Made by a program: the position numbers and the translations under genes. Of a stretch of DNA of 64,000 nt, positions 21,652 through 33,794 are shown piece by piece. Under the pieces are notes generated by a model, which searched no databases, was not told the DNA's origin, and saw only the letters and a program-made list of their open reading frames with translations. Numbering within the stretch: position 1 is the first letter of the stretch; each line of letters opens with the position of its first letter. Source of the DNA: Plasmodiophora brassicae. Taxonomy: Eukaryota > Endomyxa > Phytomyxea > Plasmodiophorida > Plasmodiophoridae. Location of the stretch: the NCBI GenBank assembly GCA_039704465.1, contig JASFAU010000007.1, positions 248,001 to 312,000 on the forward strand, in the 5' to 3' direction.

Positions 21652-22017
21652 TCAGTGACCTCCATAGTGGACCGGCTTGTAGTCTGGGTTGGGCTCGACG
21701 GTCGGCGGCTCCCCCAGCTGTTTCTTGATGATGTACCGGCGCGGAGGTTCGTGCTCGACCTCGTCGTTGTGGTGACCGTGGCCGTGATCCGGAAGCGTTC
21801 CTGCTTCGCGCTGTCGCTGCCGATCGACCTGCATCAAATCAGTGGGTAGTGCCTACGACTGGAAGGACACCAGGATTCTCGAACTCACGACTCCTTCAAG
21901 GTACTCGTAGGCAGACACCAGCAGGAACGCCGATACGCCCCACCGCCACCCAGGTATAATATGCGGGGCCTTCGTGATCCCCGTCAGCATGGGATGTTTA
22001 CGCCAGCGCTCCGACAT
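21652..22017 (-). CDS. probable small complex I subunit, NDUFB3/B12-like
   Basis: 101 residues from two exons (22017-21889, 21828-21652; 60-nt intron). The N-terminal MSERWRKHPMLTG is followed by a single TM (WGVSAFLLVSAYEYLEGVV) preceded by PGWRW. This fits the W..HP...PG(F/W)..G..AF....AYE layout of the B12/NDUFB3 group. The C-terminal tail is hydrophilic, His-rich (DHGHGHHNDE) and ends NPDYKPVHYGGH. Such single-span subunits sit in the membrane arm of NADH dehydrogenase. The match is by pattern only, so family assignment is tentative, but the two-exon gene with correct splice sites looks real. Confidence 0.55.
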
Positions 22018-22371
22018 GTCGCCGCGTCCAGCGCCTCGCAGGCTCTGATGGGAACAGGGTGCCCCCTCCAATCGACGACTGATGAAAGAGCAAAAAATGC
22101 AGTGGACTATCTGACCAGCCATGATTCGGAAAGCGATTCGCGCGAAGCTCGTGAGCCGATTCATGGTTGAGCGGCCAGTAATGCTCGATACAGCCTGGGC
22201 AGTATAGGTTATGGTAGTCGAACAACCCAAGATATGCATACATTCGATATCTTCCCCAGGTTCTGTACTGAGATGAGCACGGGCTATAAGACCATACGCG
22301 AGTCAGTTCGTGGTCCCCGTGCCCGTTGCGCGGAGTCCGTGGCGGACCCCGCAGAGGTGGCCTGGAACGCT

Positions 22372-24939
22372 ATGGCAACGAAGCAGTACCTGGCGTCCGA
22401 TTGCTCCGATCTGCTTAGTCTTCGGAATGTGCTCAAGCGCGATCCTGCTGCATATGAAGCGGAATTCACCCAGCAACTTGCGCATTTTCACTCGCTGGTG
22501 TCCGTCCACGGTCTGAGCGCCGTTGATGATATTGCTGGCGATACCCCGGAGCACACGAGTGCGGCTCGTGCACAGTTGCAGGAGGATCGGCACTTCTCTG
22601 ATGTGTGTGGATTCGTCTCGCACTGCCTTCCTCTGTTTAGGGATAATCCGGCGTTTGCTTCGCATGTAACGTCTGTCCCTGCGGCCCTCTGTAATATGCT
22701 TCGGACGCGTGCCGCTTCTATTTCGCCCATTCTTCGGAAGGCACTCGTCCAGGCCATCACCCTGCTGCGAAACCGAGGTTCGTTTGGCCAGTATCTAGCC
22801 ACAGAAGTGGAGTGTGACGCGTGCGCTTCCTCTGCAGGAATCCAGTCATCCATCGCGCTCATGCCGATCCTCTTCTGCTTGTTCGAGGTTCCCGACAAGG
22901 CTCTCCGTGTGCTAGTCTTCGGTGACATTGTCGCCACCATCGCCAAAATCGAGTCGACAGGCACCAGTGCACAGAAGCGTGCGCACCAACGTTTCGTCTT
23001 TGACGTGATCTCGTCGTCGGCCCACTCGGAATTCCAGTCGTTGAAGGCGCTCGGCATTGCCATCGAACTCTTCCGAAAGAACGCCTGGCGCGACGCCAAG
23101 ACGGCTAACGTCATTGCCGAGGCTGTGTTCTCCTCGAGGTCGAAGATTTCGACTGGTGCATTGAGGTTCCTGTTGTGCGATGCGTTCACAGATGATGACG
23201 ACGAGGACAACGAAGAGTACCGCACAGCGGTTGTTCGAGAAGCCATGAAATCCATTCGCGAGAACGCAACTGGCGCAAAGGTCAGCACGAATAAGAAGAA
23301 ACATGAACGAGCAATGGAACGGTCAGCTTCGCATCAGTGAATCCGTCAGGTATCTATCTAACACCTTGGTAGCGCAAAGAACAAGATGAAGAAGGCGGAA
23401 GCGAAGTCGGCGCTGGGGCCAACCATTGAGCAAGGCCCGATCACGCTGATCTACGACCCGCAGGGCTTTGCAGAGCGTCTTTTCTCCAAACTGAGGGCAT
23501 CGAAAGACCCGTTCTCTGTTCGCCAGCTGCAAATGAACGTTATATCCAGGCTCGTAAACGAGCACAACCTGATGCTGTTGAATCTGTACTCATTCCTGCA
23601 GGTACGCCTTTCTTCGTTGCTGACAAGGTTGACATCCCCTCATCTGTCATGTAGCGGTACCTGAATGCGCATGTGAAAAATGTGACTGCCGTCATGTCCT
23701 TCCTGGTTCAGTCCTGCCATAGCAAAGTCCCGCCTGACGTTCTAGAGCCCATCGTGAAAGCGATCGCCGACCAGTTCGTCAGCGACCGGTCAAGTCCGGA
23801 ATCCATGGCGGTCGGGCTCAATTGTATTCGGTACTGTCTTGTTGCGCCCTTGCTCGACAATCCGTTTCCCATTGCATCTTTACAGTGGTATATGCGCCCG
23901 GCAGCCACTGGCCATGTCAGGCGAACTACTTCAAGATCTTGTCCTGTACAAGTCGCATCGCGACAAAGGCGTGATCATGGCGGCGAGGTCGCTTCTATCG
24001 CTGTACCGTGAAATCAACCCCATGCTCCTGGACAAGAAAGATCGTGGACGTCCGAATGGATTACCCCAACAGGTTAGACCGTTGTATACAGCGTTCATTG
24101 TTACAACGTTGGCCTGAGATCGTGATAGGCGCCGTTGGACTTTGGCGAGGAACAGGTTGCCACAGACGTCCCTGGTGCACATTTGTTGCGTCTGCAGGAC
24201 GATGAGGACGAACAGGCCGGCTCGTCCGACGAATGGAGCGTGGATGAGGACGTTCCCATGACGGACAGTGATGCGGACGAGTCTGACCAGGAGGACGACG
24301 ATGAAGAGCCGCCGATGCTGGTCGACGAAGACGAGGCGGCCGCTCTTCGTGAAATGGTTGCTGCTGGCCTTGAAATGCAGAAGCAGGCGACCGTTCCTCT
24401 GGGCGCCGTAGAGATTCTGACGCCAAAGGTATTCCCTGAATGTCGTTACTCTTTCCCTGTCGTAATAGGATGTGTGTACAGGACTTTGAGCGACTTGAAG
24501 CAATGCGTAAGCAGGAAGTGGCCGCTGGGTTGTCCAGCAAGCGGCGTAGTCGGGAAGAAGGGCACACTGTCGACCCGATGGAGCTGGAAGCATCTACCAA
24601 GCAGAAGCGTCGTCGACTGGAAGAGCGCATTGAGCTCATGAAAGCAAACAAGGAAGAGGTTGGCGGTCGTGATTCCCGTGTGACGTCATGCGACAGTTCT
24701 AATTTGTTGAGGTGCAGCGGAAGGCGATGTTCGCCCCGGGTGGCAAGAAGGGCGGCAACAGCGCGACCAACGAGGAGAAGAACCGCAAGAAGCCGTTCAT
24801 GCTGACCAAGTTCAGCAAGTCGCTTCAAAAGAAACGGACGGATTCGCAGCTGTCGAAGCGGACCCGAAGGGCCTTCCATTCGACAAAGGCCAGGAAATCG
24901 GCCCAGAACACGCATCGCCGCAAACATCGGCGGTTCTAA
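22372..24939 (+). CDS. SDA1: SDA1, 60S ribosome biogenesis/export factor
   Basis: 748 residues from seven exons (22372-23321, 23373-23601, 23655-23830, 23886-24072, 24129-24428, 24482-24658, 24712-24939). Nucleolar protein needed for pre-60S maturation and export. Recognisable along its whole length: LRNVLKRDPAAYEAEF near the N-terminus; FRKNAWRDAKTANVIAEA; KKKHERAMERAKNK; LIYDPQGFAERLFSKL; VISRLVNEHNLMLLNLYSFLQ; RQPLAMSGELLQDLVLYKSH. Then come a long acidic stretch (residues about 555-610), DFERLEAMRKQE, and a Lys/Arg-rich C-terminus ending THRRKHRRF. An in-frame ATG at 22273 would add 33 residues; the family N-terminus fits 22372. It is divergent from the complex I gene. Confidence 0.95.
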
Positions 24940-25086
24940 TGCACAGATACACCCCAGATTCTGAAACAATGGCGCCGATGGCCGTGCTGTCCTTATACCA
25001 GTCTGTTTGACATTGAATGCCTGCCCGTTCCGGCAATGTAGTTGGCCCTTCGTGTTTGGTTGAACTGGCGCTGATGACTCGCATCT

Positions 25087-25464
25087 TTGGACGATACGAT
25101 GAAGACGGTCGAAATGCTTACCTCTGTCCTTGGCGGGAGGACCTTGAATTCCATGTATAAGGCGGCCAACGAGGACGGAATGATTCGTTCGTTCACGTTC
25201 CAGATGGGCAGTGGCCACAACGACGAAGTTGAGCCGGCTGTATCTGGCGTATGCAAAAGCCTGTCGTCGTATGGTTATTCGCTGCCAACTATTTGGAACA
25301 CTGACCGTGTCCAAACAGATCGAGCAATGCTTGAGCGCTTATTATGCCCATTGCTGATGCGATCCGCTCATCCGTCTGCCCAATCTGTCGACTATTTCGG
25401 CCACTCGTCTCTGGCGCAGCGGATCACTGAAATGGTGCAGATAGTTGCCCTGGCTACTCGATGA
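25087..25464 (+). pseudogene. fragment resembling a transposase-like DDE protein
   Basis: About 125 codons with no start-to-stop domain completeness. The string SFTFQMGSGHNDEVEPAVSGVCKSLSSYG followed by LPTIWNTDRVQTDRAMLE resembles, in my memory, the shape of a recurrent transposase-like or exonuclease-associated domain in oomycetes and fungi (K.hD.I...L..L..R....G...P...YTDn...DR..LE). It has the D-x-x-x-x-D spacing expected around TDRVQTDR. No TIR or target duplication was found around it. It could instead be a short orphan gene. Confidence 0.3.
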
Positions 25465-26013
25465 GCTTCGCCTCGTACGGACGCGGCTGTTTCCACCGGT
25501 TCCGACCGCCCGTACCCACCCTACCTGACGTCGTATCGCCCGCTACGCTGAGCGGCATCCCGGCGCCGGCTTCGTGGAGTGCCGAACCGATGCCAGCAGC
25601 GACGCGCCGACCAGCGAAGCGCCGCCATGTAACTGTGTCGTGCGAGGACGCTGAGCCTTTGTTACCCGTTCCGATTCGTAGGGTGCCTGTCCCACTGCGG
25701 GGTGTTGTGTACGGCAAGAAGAGGGATAGTGGCGACATGGTCGGTTTCGCGACGACAACGCCCGAGCTGCGGTCGATGGACGTGACGAAGTTGTCGGCAT
25801 CGACGGAACGGTCGTCTTTGTATCGCATCCGGTCGGGGTAGAGCCGCATTCCTCTACAGTTTCGGCCGAGGGGCGGCCGCCCCCGAATTGCGCCTGCTGG
25901 ACATGGACGCTCGACGCGACAACACGTACACCAATGCCCATCTCAGGCGCCTTCAGGAAGTTGCCGATGCCGACCAGTCCAAGTTCATTGTCGTTGATGC
26001 TGTTGGCGCGTAG
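25461..26013 (+). CDS. hypothetical protein, two-exon model
   Basis: First exon 25461-25812 and second exon 25862-26013, joined by a 49-nt GT-AG intron that removes the stop and continues in frame into GRGAAAPELRLLDMDARRD and NTYTNAHLRRLQEVADADQS. The N-terminal half is Pro/Arg-rich and the end (KFIVVDAVGA) is more ordered. No domain recognised. It converges on the adenosine deaminase gene. The opposite strand is also open, so the model is weak. Confidence 0.35.
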
Positions 26014-26112
26014 CGCCCTCGCCAACAAAGTACACATCATTCTGGCTGTTGCACTAGCACCCCCAGGGAATCTGACGAGTGCATTCGAACGTGTACGGCC
26101 AGGGAGGCCCCG

Positions 26113-27433
26113 TTATGACGAAGGGCTTGCAGAAAGGATTCGCGTGACTGCCAGGGCAGCGTGCTTCGTGATCGTATCGACGAGTTGCTGTCGGTCGGAT
26201 TCGGGCAGGAACGCGGCTTGGGCAGCGTTAACCATGGCCCGGACAATATCGTCAAAGGACAGGCCGACGTGCTCAGCGGCGACCTGAAGCTCGCGGTTCA
26301 ATGTGGTCCGACACACGCTCGGGTCGTCCGTGCTCAACGAGAACGATACGCCGTCGGCGCTGAACAGCCGCACCGGATGTTGATCGACCGGCACCAGAAC
26401 GGCGTTGGTCAGCAGAGACGATGTTACACAGCATTCCAGATGTAGGCGTTGATCCCGGACGAACTTGTAGACCGCCTCGTCGTGGACGCAGTGATATCCG
26501 TGTCCGATACGCTCGGCGTGCAGATGCTCGACGGCGTTAACGATCTCCTGGTGCAGCAGTAGTCAATTGCCAGAAACGTTGCAACCCCGTTGCTGATAGC
26601 GTACGTGGGCAGGTCCGGCCTCGCTAGCGTGCGCTGTGATCTTGAGACCCAGAGATTTGGCGCGCGCGAATTCCTTGCGATGAGGAAGACAGGAGTGCCT
26701 GGACACCACGTTATTGGCCCGCGCATTGCACAGACGGCAACGCGTACCTACCTCTCGTCGCCTGCGATGTCGATACCAACGACATCGTTATTTCTGAACT
26801 CGTGGGCCAGATCAACCACCTCGGCGGTCCACTCTGGGAAATGACGCATGGCACACAGTATGGTTGTCGCCCGAATACCAAACCGAGCTGAGCCTTCACG
26901 AACTGCGTCGCATATCAGGGCGACCACCTCACTGGCGGAAAGGTTATCGTCGGCAAGCAAATGAGGCGAGTATCGTAGCTCAGCGTAGATCTACGTGGAC
27001 AGGTCAACATCAGCGAATGCAAGTCATGGGGCAACTGAGGCGTACAATGTTATTGGACGCCAGGTCCTCACAAGTATCGAGGGCCATTTGACGAAGAGCA
27101 ATACGATCACCCCGTACGATCGGGGTAAAGAAGATAAACGTCTGACGGCCAGCCTGTTATAACACAGGCACACGAGTTTGCATCTAACGAGAAACGTACC
27201 TGGAGAAATTCCGTTAGTGATTGACATGTCTCTCCCGCGGAGGTGTACGCGGCGAGGTCATCTGCACACGTAACGGCATCGGGCAGCTTCATATTACGTC
27301 GCCGGGCCGTGTCGAACAGCAACTGGTCGCGAATGCCGCCATCAAGATGACGGTGGAGTTCGACTTTGGGAAGCGCCGTTATCTCCTCCAAGATCGCTTC
27401 CACCTGTCTCCGCATCGCAACGCCGTTCCTCAC
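26113..27433 (-). CDS. adenosine deaminase
   Basis: 365 residues from five exons (27433-27200, 27141-27046, 26990-26752, 26698-26605, 26547-26113). TIM-barrel zinc enzyme converting adenosine to inosine. Zinc and catalytic motifs are present in order: KVELHRHLDGG (HxH), IYAELRYSPHLL, GIDIAGDE, KITAHASEAGP (His plus catalytic Glu region), ERIGHGYH and SLSTDDPSV (zinc Asp pair). Length matches classical ADA/ADAL. The residues do not let me separate ADA from the ADAL N6-mAMP deaminase subfamily. Two ATGs (27433 and 27415) are possible starts. Confidence 0.92.
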
Positions 27434-27639
27434 GTCCAGAGTCTCTGTGCTGGTCCAAAGTTGGAAGGTGTCCCCCCTTTTGGCGAAATAATGCGGGATT
27501 ACGAAGTTGAAAACGCAGAAGACTGAATATTAGTTGACGAAGTACCCGAATCCGTTGCTCCCCCTTCTGCAACTGATACGTCGCGGTAAACATATGTCTT
27601 TCTACACAGATCCAAACGTCAAGCGTGATGTTGGGACAT

Positions 27640-29258
27640 CTAAGGACCTCTGTGCGTGTATGGAATATTTTCCGAAAACGAAACGCGATGCCCCGTCATG
27701 TGGGTCCTCAAATGCACTGCTTTGTTCAGAACCTCCAGCATGTCTAAATACACGGTATGGTGAGATAAATCCATACCTGAATAAGCGTGCATACCTATTT
27801 GAGGGTATCGCTGCAGCGTCTGGAGCATTTCCGAATATCCCATAGATAATAGACGGGACCGAATACATCTGAAAACAGACTCCGTTAAAAGGAGGGGGAC
27901 ATGACGATCGCCAGAGCGACAGCCAACATGGTCATTGCACAGCAATAGTATTGTAGAAAGTCGAACCGGTATGGATCCGCGAATAGCGAATCCCATAGTC
28001 TCAACACGTCCGGGAGATGGAATTCCTGACTACAGAGCAGAGTAAACCATCTTACCCAGGACGTCAGTACCGATCATAGCAACGAAACGATAACCATACC
28101 TGAGGCTATAGTACCTCGCATCGACATGATGCATTTCGAGATGAAGGAATAGTTCCGGGTCGGCTCGTCGTAAGACATCCTTGTACTCTTCGATGCAGGA
28201 GCCGATTCCTGAATCCGTGCCGTCCATGCTCGCAAGAAAACGATCCTGACACGATATAAAGATGCAGCACCCAATAGTTAGGACCTTACGAACCTTCAGT
28301 TCCGACATGACCAGTGTAAAACAAAAGAAGGCATCGGGTTCCGCGTGCATCCTGAAAGATGGGTCCGGATCTTGCGCGAAAACATAGTAGATGGGCGCCA
28401 GTATCTCGTTCATGCCCTGGACGTATCGTACGCCCGGGTTCAGCTATTCCAGACGGTCAAACGCTATCCGACAACATGGGATATTCCGAGCGAACCTTGG
28501 CATACAAAAGAAGAATCCGCGATATAACGTCGTGGTGAGTCTCAAACTGCCGTTTCGTCTTGTCTAGGAGTTCACCTTTCTCTCCGAACGACGCGCGCGG
28601 CATGAAAACAGAGTAATCGATCTGTTGTGAGAAGAAGTGGATACCGGAATGTGTCCGGTGGACGTCCTTCGTGATCTCGCCGTGCAGGTATTTGTCGTCA
28701 AAGAACTGACTCCATACACCGGATCGCTCCGACGTCCCACCCGATGTCTCCAGCAAAGGATTCTCAATCTGCTCGGGGACGGGGTCGACAGCAACCGCAC
28801 GAGGCGTGCGATCCTGGAACGGGTTAACAAGCAGTTCCAGGGCAAATTTGTAGTAATGCCCCCGTTGAGTCTGCAGGGACTCAGCACGTTCGCTCCTATC
28901 CAGTGGCATGTAGCCCAGAAGGATCTATGCCACGTAGGTCATGAGCCGCAGAGGCCGTTAGCAATAGCATACCTTCCAGCAGATGGATCTAAGACCATTC
29001 TTTTCTGGGACACCGTTGAAGGCAAGAGACCGGAAGACATTCAGCGGTATAACAGGGCTCATTAAGCACGATTCAAATGCGGCGACTCTGCGTGAAACGA
29101 CGTATGAAATATGGGTAATGATGGCGTACGCACCGTCTCCCTTACCGGTCTTCGAACCGTTTACAGGGCACTATTGCCAGCGCTTCCTCCTCGGCAGCAC
29201 GACCTGCGTCGTCGTGCTTCTTCGACGGGCGACGGATGAGATCGCGCCAGTTCACCAT
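27640..29258 (-). CDS. TBC-domain RabGAP, TBC1D13-like
   Basis: 417 residues from eight exons (29258-29146, 29087-28973, 28924-28496, 28443-28294, 28245-28100, 28050-27928, 27868-27795, 27743-27640). The TBC core starts at FRSLAFNGVPEKNGLRSICWKILLGYMPLD. The catalytic arginine finger lies in ITKDVHRTHSG (IxxDxxR) and the glutamine finger in YVQGMNEI, so both dual-finger residues are kept. HAEPDAFFCFTLVMSEL, LPDVLRLWDSLFADPYRFDF and LLSMGYSEMLQTLQRYPQ match TBC1D13 order and spacing. TBC1D13 acts on Rab35/Rab10 in animals; the target here is unknown. The start is taken at MVNWRDL; an in-frame ATG at 29411 would add 51 residues. Confidence 0.92.
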
Positions 29259-29541
29259 CGACAGCACAGATATCTGTGACTGTGGAGTAACGGCGGCTGC
29301 GGGCGGGCGACGGCCCCCTGCATCGCTGGCTCGGCGCGACGACCTCGTCCTGTCCAGGATCTCGCGCACTACGCGTCTCGCGGCACTCGGCAGCTGCTGC
29401 CCCGTTCCCAAACCTCACCCTTCGCAAATGGCCAAGTGGCTGTGCCCATTTTCCGCTGCAGGTCGACACACCACGGCACAGTTGGAGGCTACGTGTGGGT
29501 GATTCGGTTGACGTATAATACACTGGAAATCACGGTGGGAT

Positions 29542-30893
29542 TAGGCCTCGGCAACGTAAAGTAAATTTATTTTTACGCGACGTAAATTCGACGACGTAAA
29601 AGTAAAATAAAGTAAACGTAAACGACTATGACGTAAGACGTAAAGATAAAGTAAAGCCTCCTGGTTACTGGTAAATTTACGTAGTAAAAACGTAAATGAC
29701 GCAACTCTGTACCCGAGAGCTCACCGACGTCTGCCTGACTGCTAGCTGCAGCCTGCATGTCGCAACGGAAAACCGGGAGTCCGGGACAGCGCGCTGTGGC
29801 CTGTGGGCGTATTGCGATTTTGGCGTCGACGTCGTCGTTTGCTCATTCCCCCTGTAGCTCTTGTGTTGCGATGGCGGATGATGTCATCGATGTGGTTGAG
29901 GTTATAGAGAGAAGCGATGCCGATGGTATCGCCGGACTTGCTGCCGAGGACAAGGGAGATCCAGGTCGCACCCGTAAGCGCACGCGGGAGCGCAAAGCGT
30001 ATCCCAACCAGTACTTCCGCACTATGACCCGACTATTGACCGTGCTTCCAATGCTGGAAGCCTTCAATGCACCATATGTCGGCAATGGTTAAAAGAGAAG
30101 TGGTGGCACGTCAGGTATTTCAGATCGATGTGTATTCGCTGTTGGTGATCATGACGCCGACACGCTTTGTGCAGGCCGCAGAGGAAGAGAATTCGTAGAA
30201 AAAGACAGTCGACCCCGAGCGACTAGTCAGCGAAGCCAGTCCCGGATGCCAGTCCTAACTAAGAAGGAGCACCAGTATCTCGAAGGCGTGGTCGGAATGG
30301 GTTGGATGAGGTCGACGCATTCTGTTCGCAAGCTGTTGGGGACTTGCCTGACCTGGATCTGGCCACTTGGTGTTATGTACGCAGGGACCAGTATCCATAT
30401 CAATACCGTTTGGCAATTGACATTTTATCGATCCCCGCGTCGTCGACGGAGGTTGAACGGTCGAACTCCCAAGCGGGCGTTGAATTTGACTATCAACGCA
30501 TGTCGTTATCGACATCGATGTTTCGTGCTTCGATGTGTACGCGTTCATGGACGCGGTCCGGTCTCATCGAAATTCCCGTAGACCGATGGGCTGCTGCCCA
30601 TGCATATCTGGAGTCAGACAGCATTGAAGGCACCTCCTTCGAAGAGGAACTCGAAATTCTGCAGGGTGGCGTCGCTCCACGTCATCCGATCTGACTAATG
30701 CCAGGAATGCTTTGACGCGGGACACATTCGATGGCCCTGCCCCCTGATTTACGTTATAAATTACGTTTACGTCGGTAAATTTACTTTTACTTTACGTTTA
30801 CCACTGTTTTACTATCCCAACGTAAGACGTAAACGTAAGTAAAGACCCTTTTACGTTTACGCTTTTACTTTTACTTTACGTTGCCGAGGCCTA
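29542..30893 (+). mobile_element. hAT-superfamily DNA transposon, decayed, 1352 bp
   Basis: Terminal inverted repeats TAGGCCTCGGCAACGTAAAG at 29542 and their reverse complement ending at 30893 are perfect over about 24 bp. The copy is bracketed by an exact 8-bp target duplication GGTGGGAT (29534-29541 and 30894-30901), the hAT hallmark. Both ends hold dense subterminal GTAAA/ACGTAA repeats (about 29556-29695 and 30751-30885), presumably transposase-binding sites. Inside are remnants of the transposase, including the hAT dimerisation signature. It lies between the divergent TBC1D13-like and UFL1 genes. Confidence 0.9.
29870..30694 (+). pseudogene. remnant hAT transposase
   Basis: Two pieces survive. 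An N-terminal piece (29870-30092) is acidic then basic (RTRKRTRERKAYPNQYF) with no complete BED finger. A C-terminal piece (about 30302-30694) has the hAT family dimerisation signature QYRLAIDILSIPASSTEVERSNSQAG, broken here as QYRLAIDILSIPASST then EVERSNSQAG. The central DDE catalytic region is missing and the two pieces are in different frames. The copy is therefore non-autonomous. Confidence 0.75.
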
Positions 30894-30931
30894 GGTGGGA
30901 TTTTTATTGCAGTTCCGCGGCGACGACGACA

Positions 30932-33764
30932 ATGGATGAGTTGGCGGCGTTGCAGGCCGAGTTCGAGCGGGCGCAATGCGCCGACGTCGTGCAGCGCTTA
31001 TCGGAGCGCAACTGTATCGAGATCGTCCTCAGGCTGATCGCCACGGAGCGAATCAGAGTCCTGTCGTCGTCAACGGGCAAAGAGGTGCGGGGTTCGGGAA
31101 TCGGACAGACCTCCTCGACTTGACGGGCGCTTTAGTTCGTGACGCCTGGTCGTCTGCGATCGGAAATCATTGAAGAGGTCCGATCCAATGGCGGGCGTCT
31201 TTCGATGACTGATCTGCCGGAGCTGCTGAATGTTGACCTGGTTAATATTGAGAAGGCTGTACACGAGCTTGCTGCTTCGTCGGCTATATCTCTTATTGCG
31301 GGCGACCTGATCCACAAATCGTACATTGATGCTATCTGCCAAGAAATTGCCCATGGTTTGATCACACCGCTCGGTGTCATCTCGATGCATCCGCATTGAC
31401 AGTTATATCACGTCAGACGTTGAGGAGGCCGGGTTGCTCACGGCGTCGTCATTGTCGCAGCAATACGGCCTACCAGTTGCTCTGATAACGTCGGCGTTGA
31501 CCGAGCGGCTAGGAACGCTAACGGACGGTCCCGCGTTCCGTGTCCAGAATCAGACCGTTTTCACTGATTCGTACGTCGCGACACATAACGCTAAGGTACG
31601 TGATACAGCTCGTTTCCGGAAGGCCTACGTTAATGTACATGAACAGGTTCGCGGCCTATTGACGGCGTGCACCAAACCTACGTCATTGCAGTCTCTTGTT
31701 TCGACGTATTCGCTGAATGAAAAGATGTTTCGACAATACGTGCAGTCAGCGGTGGAATCTGGACAGTTGCCCGGCACGCTGTCTGGCAGTACGAGTGGAC
31801 TTGGTAGTCACACGTTCTTTTCCCGTATGACGAATATGCTCACGTATCAATCTTAGGGCTTTACACGCCTGAGATTTGGTGCCGCGCTCAGGAGAAATCA
31901 GTTCGGTCCTTTTACACGCAGAACAAGTAAGGAATTTGGAAGGATGGTTGCCAATGGAGGAACCTTACTGCGTGTCAGCTTTATTGAGCTTAGTCGGCTG
32001 ACTGAAATCGGCATCTCCAAGCCAGTACCCTACTTGACGCAACTGTTCCCGAGTGGGATCGCATTCCCGCGAGTCTTTGTGTCTCCAGCTGTCGTTGAAA
32101 CCGTATGCGTATCGCGTATTGACGTTGGTAATAACCCGTTCACACGATATGTGGTAGGTGCGATGTGCCATCGAAGACCTAATCGCTGCCGGCACGTGGA
32201 CTGATATGCGGACGATAGTTCCTGAACATCTGGCACATTCTGACGTGCCGCCCATCGTGGAAAACGTTGTCAACGCTGTCAACTCGGCTGCAAATGATGT
32301 ATCGCAGAAATGTCATCATGTGTCCAAGGTGAATCATTGCTCGACGTCATTGATTCGGGAATTCAATCGGTGTCCAGTACTATGTAGTTTCGAGCGTGTT
32401 TCTTCGAGCTTGTGCGACACATGTCGAACCCACTGTTCTGGATCTTGCCAAGCAAGCGGCTATTGCTGTCCATTCTGCGTCGAAGAACCGGCCTGCTGCT
32501 GCACTAGTATCTCCTGAGAATGATGCTAAGAAGTCCAAGAAAAGGTCTGGGAAGAAAGGACAGGACAATGATTCCGAACAAGGGTCGACGTCGAAGAAGC
32601 GGAGTTCTCGCAGAGCAGATGCCGATCTGGAAGAGCAATTTGGTATACGTTTTAGACTGTACTGTACGGCTTAATCAGTAATCATTCTCCCGTACAGTGT
32701 TAGGGAGACCAGTTCTCGATACCAACGTTCTGCGAGATGAGCTGTCGCAGATTCACAGTCAGTGTGACGACATGCTCATCAACGGGATCGTGAGTATTAT
32801 TGCGCCTTCCTTGAAGACTCAATTTGAACAGGTAAGGTCGTTCGTGTACGCGCACTGGAATGTTACTTAGCAACCGGATGCAGATTCGCGACTCCCCGTT
32901 TATCATGGCGGGTGGGGAAAACGTGGAAGCACCTACTGGTGTCCCACAAAGGCGCAAGCTTCTTAAGGAGTTCACTCAGACGATCCTGGTCCTGCTCGAG
33001 CATTATCAAGTACTAGGACTACCCGCATGTGCGATATCTGCTGACAGTGTTTAGGTCTTTCTTGAAGCTATTCAGGAGCTTAACGCAGTTCCTAATGTAG
33101 ATGGAGGGCTCATTACCGCTCTCGACAAGCATCTCGTCAAGACCGTTGGCTCGAATCTGGCCGATACCCTGTTGCGGATTCAGATCCTGCTCAACGGTGT
33201 CGACCTTCCAGAAAGTGCAAAAGTAGGTTATAGGGAGGGCTTAATACCGCTGCGTCTTAGAAACCAATAATCTCCCAGGGCGACCTAACTCCTGAACTAC
33301 GCTCCGAATTGCTGTCAAAGGTTGCACCCGTCATCTCACAACAGCTGACGGCAATGCTGTCGATGCCGGCGTCGGCTTGCCTGAACGCAGCCAGGGATAT
33401 CGCTGCAAAGACCGATATTTTAGTCAAAGAATCCACTCGCAAACGTATCAAGCTCGTTGTCTTTGGCCTTCGCAAACAGTTGCAAGACCAACTGCGAGCG
33501 GAATCACGACCCGAGGCGGTCCTGCTGCTGGCTGTCATCCTTGCGCATGCGCGTAGTCGTGGTATCGTCCTTCACGCTCCTAGTCAGTGCATCGACTCCC
33601 TGGTCACCGTGCTCAAGGCACCCGAGGACGAGCTGGTGAAGATTCGTGCGCTTCAGGAGGCCATCAGGTCGCGAACTCCCGAGTCGGATGTCCCACCCGA
33701 GCTGATTGCAGACGTGAAATCCCTCGGTGCGGGCGACAGGAATCAAGACCCTGACCGATCGTGA
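30932..33764 (+). CDS. UFL1: E3 UFM1-protein ligase 1
   Basis: 745 residues from twelve exons (30932-31084, 31136-31355, 31417-31595, 31647-31803, 31857-31926, 31979-32102, 32158-32319, 32378-32642, 32704-32831, 32884-33009, 33055-33222, 33279-33764; introns 45-61 nt). UFL1 is the E3 that transfers UFM1, mainly to ribosomal uL24 at the ER. The N-terminus FERAQCADVVQRLSERNCIEIV is nearly the animal sequence. GRLSMTDLPELLNVDLVNIEK, SLSQQYGLPVALITSALTERLG, GRLRGTV-like GQLPGTL and TPEIWCRAQEKSVRSFY follow. A Lys/Ser-rich linker (KKSKKRSGKKGQDND) precedes the C-terminal helical region, which includes LHAPSQCIDSLVTVLK. A UFM1 system implies UBA5, UFC1 and DDRGK1 elsewhere in this genome. Confidence 0.95.
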
Positions 33765-33794
33765 TAAAAAATGATCGCAACAGTATATATACTT

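Noticed and set aside
24993..25256. Minus-strand open frame opposite the transposase-like fragment
   Set aside because: Hydrophobic/Ser-rich mirror sequence without a domain; the plus-strand reading has a recognisable pattern.
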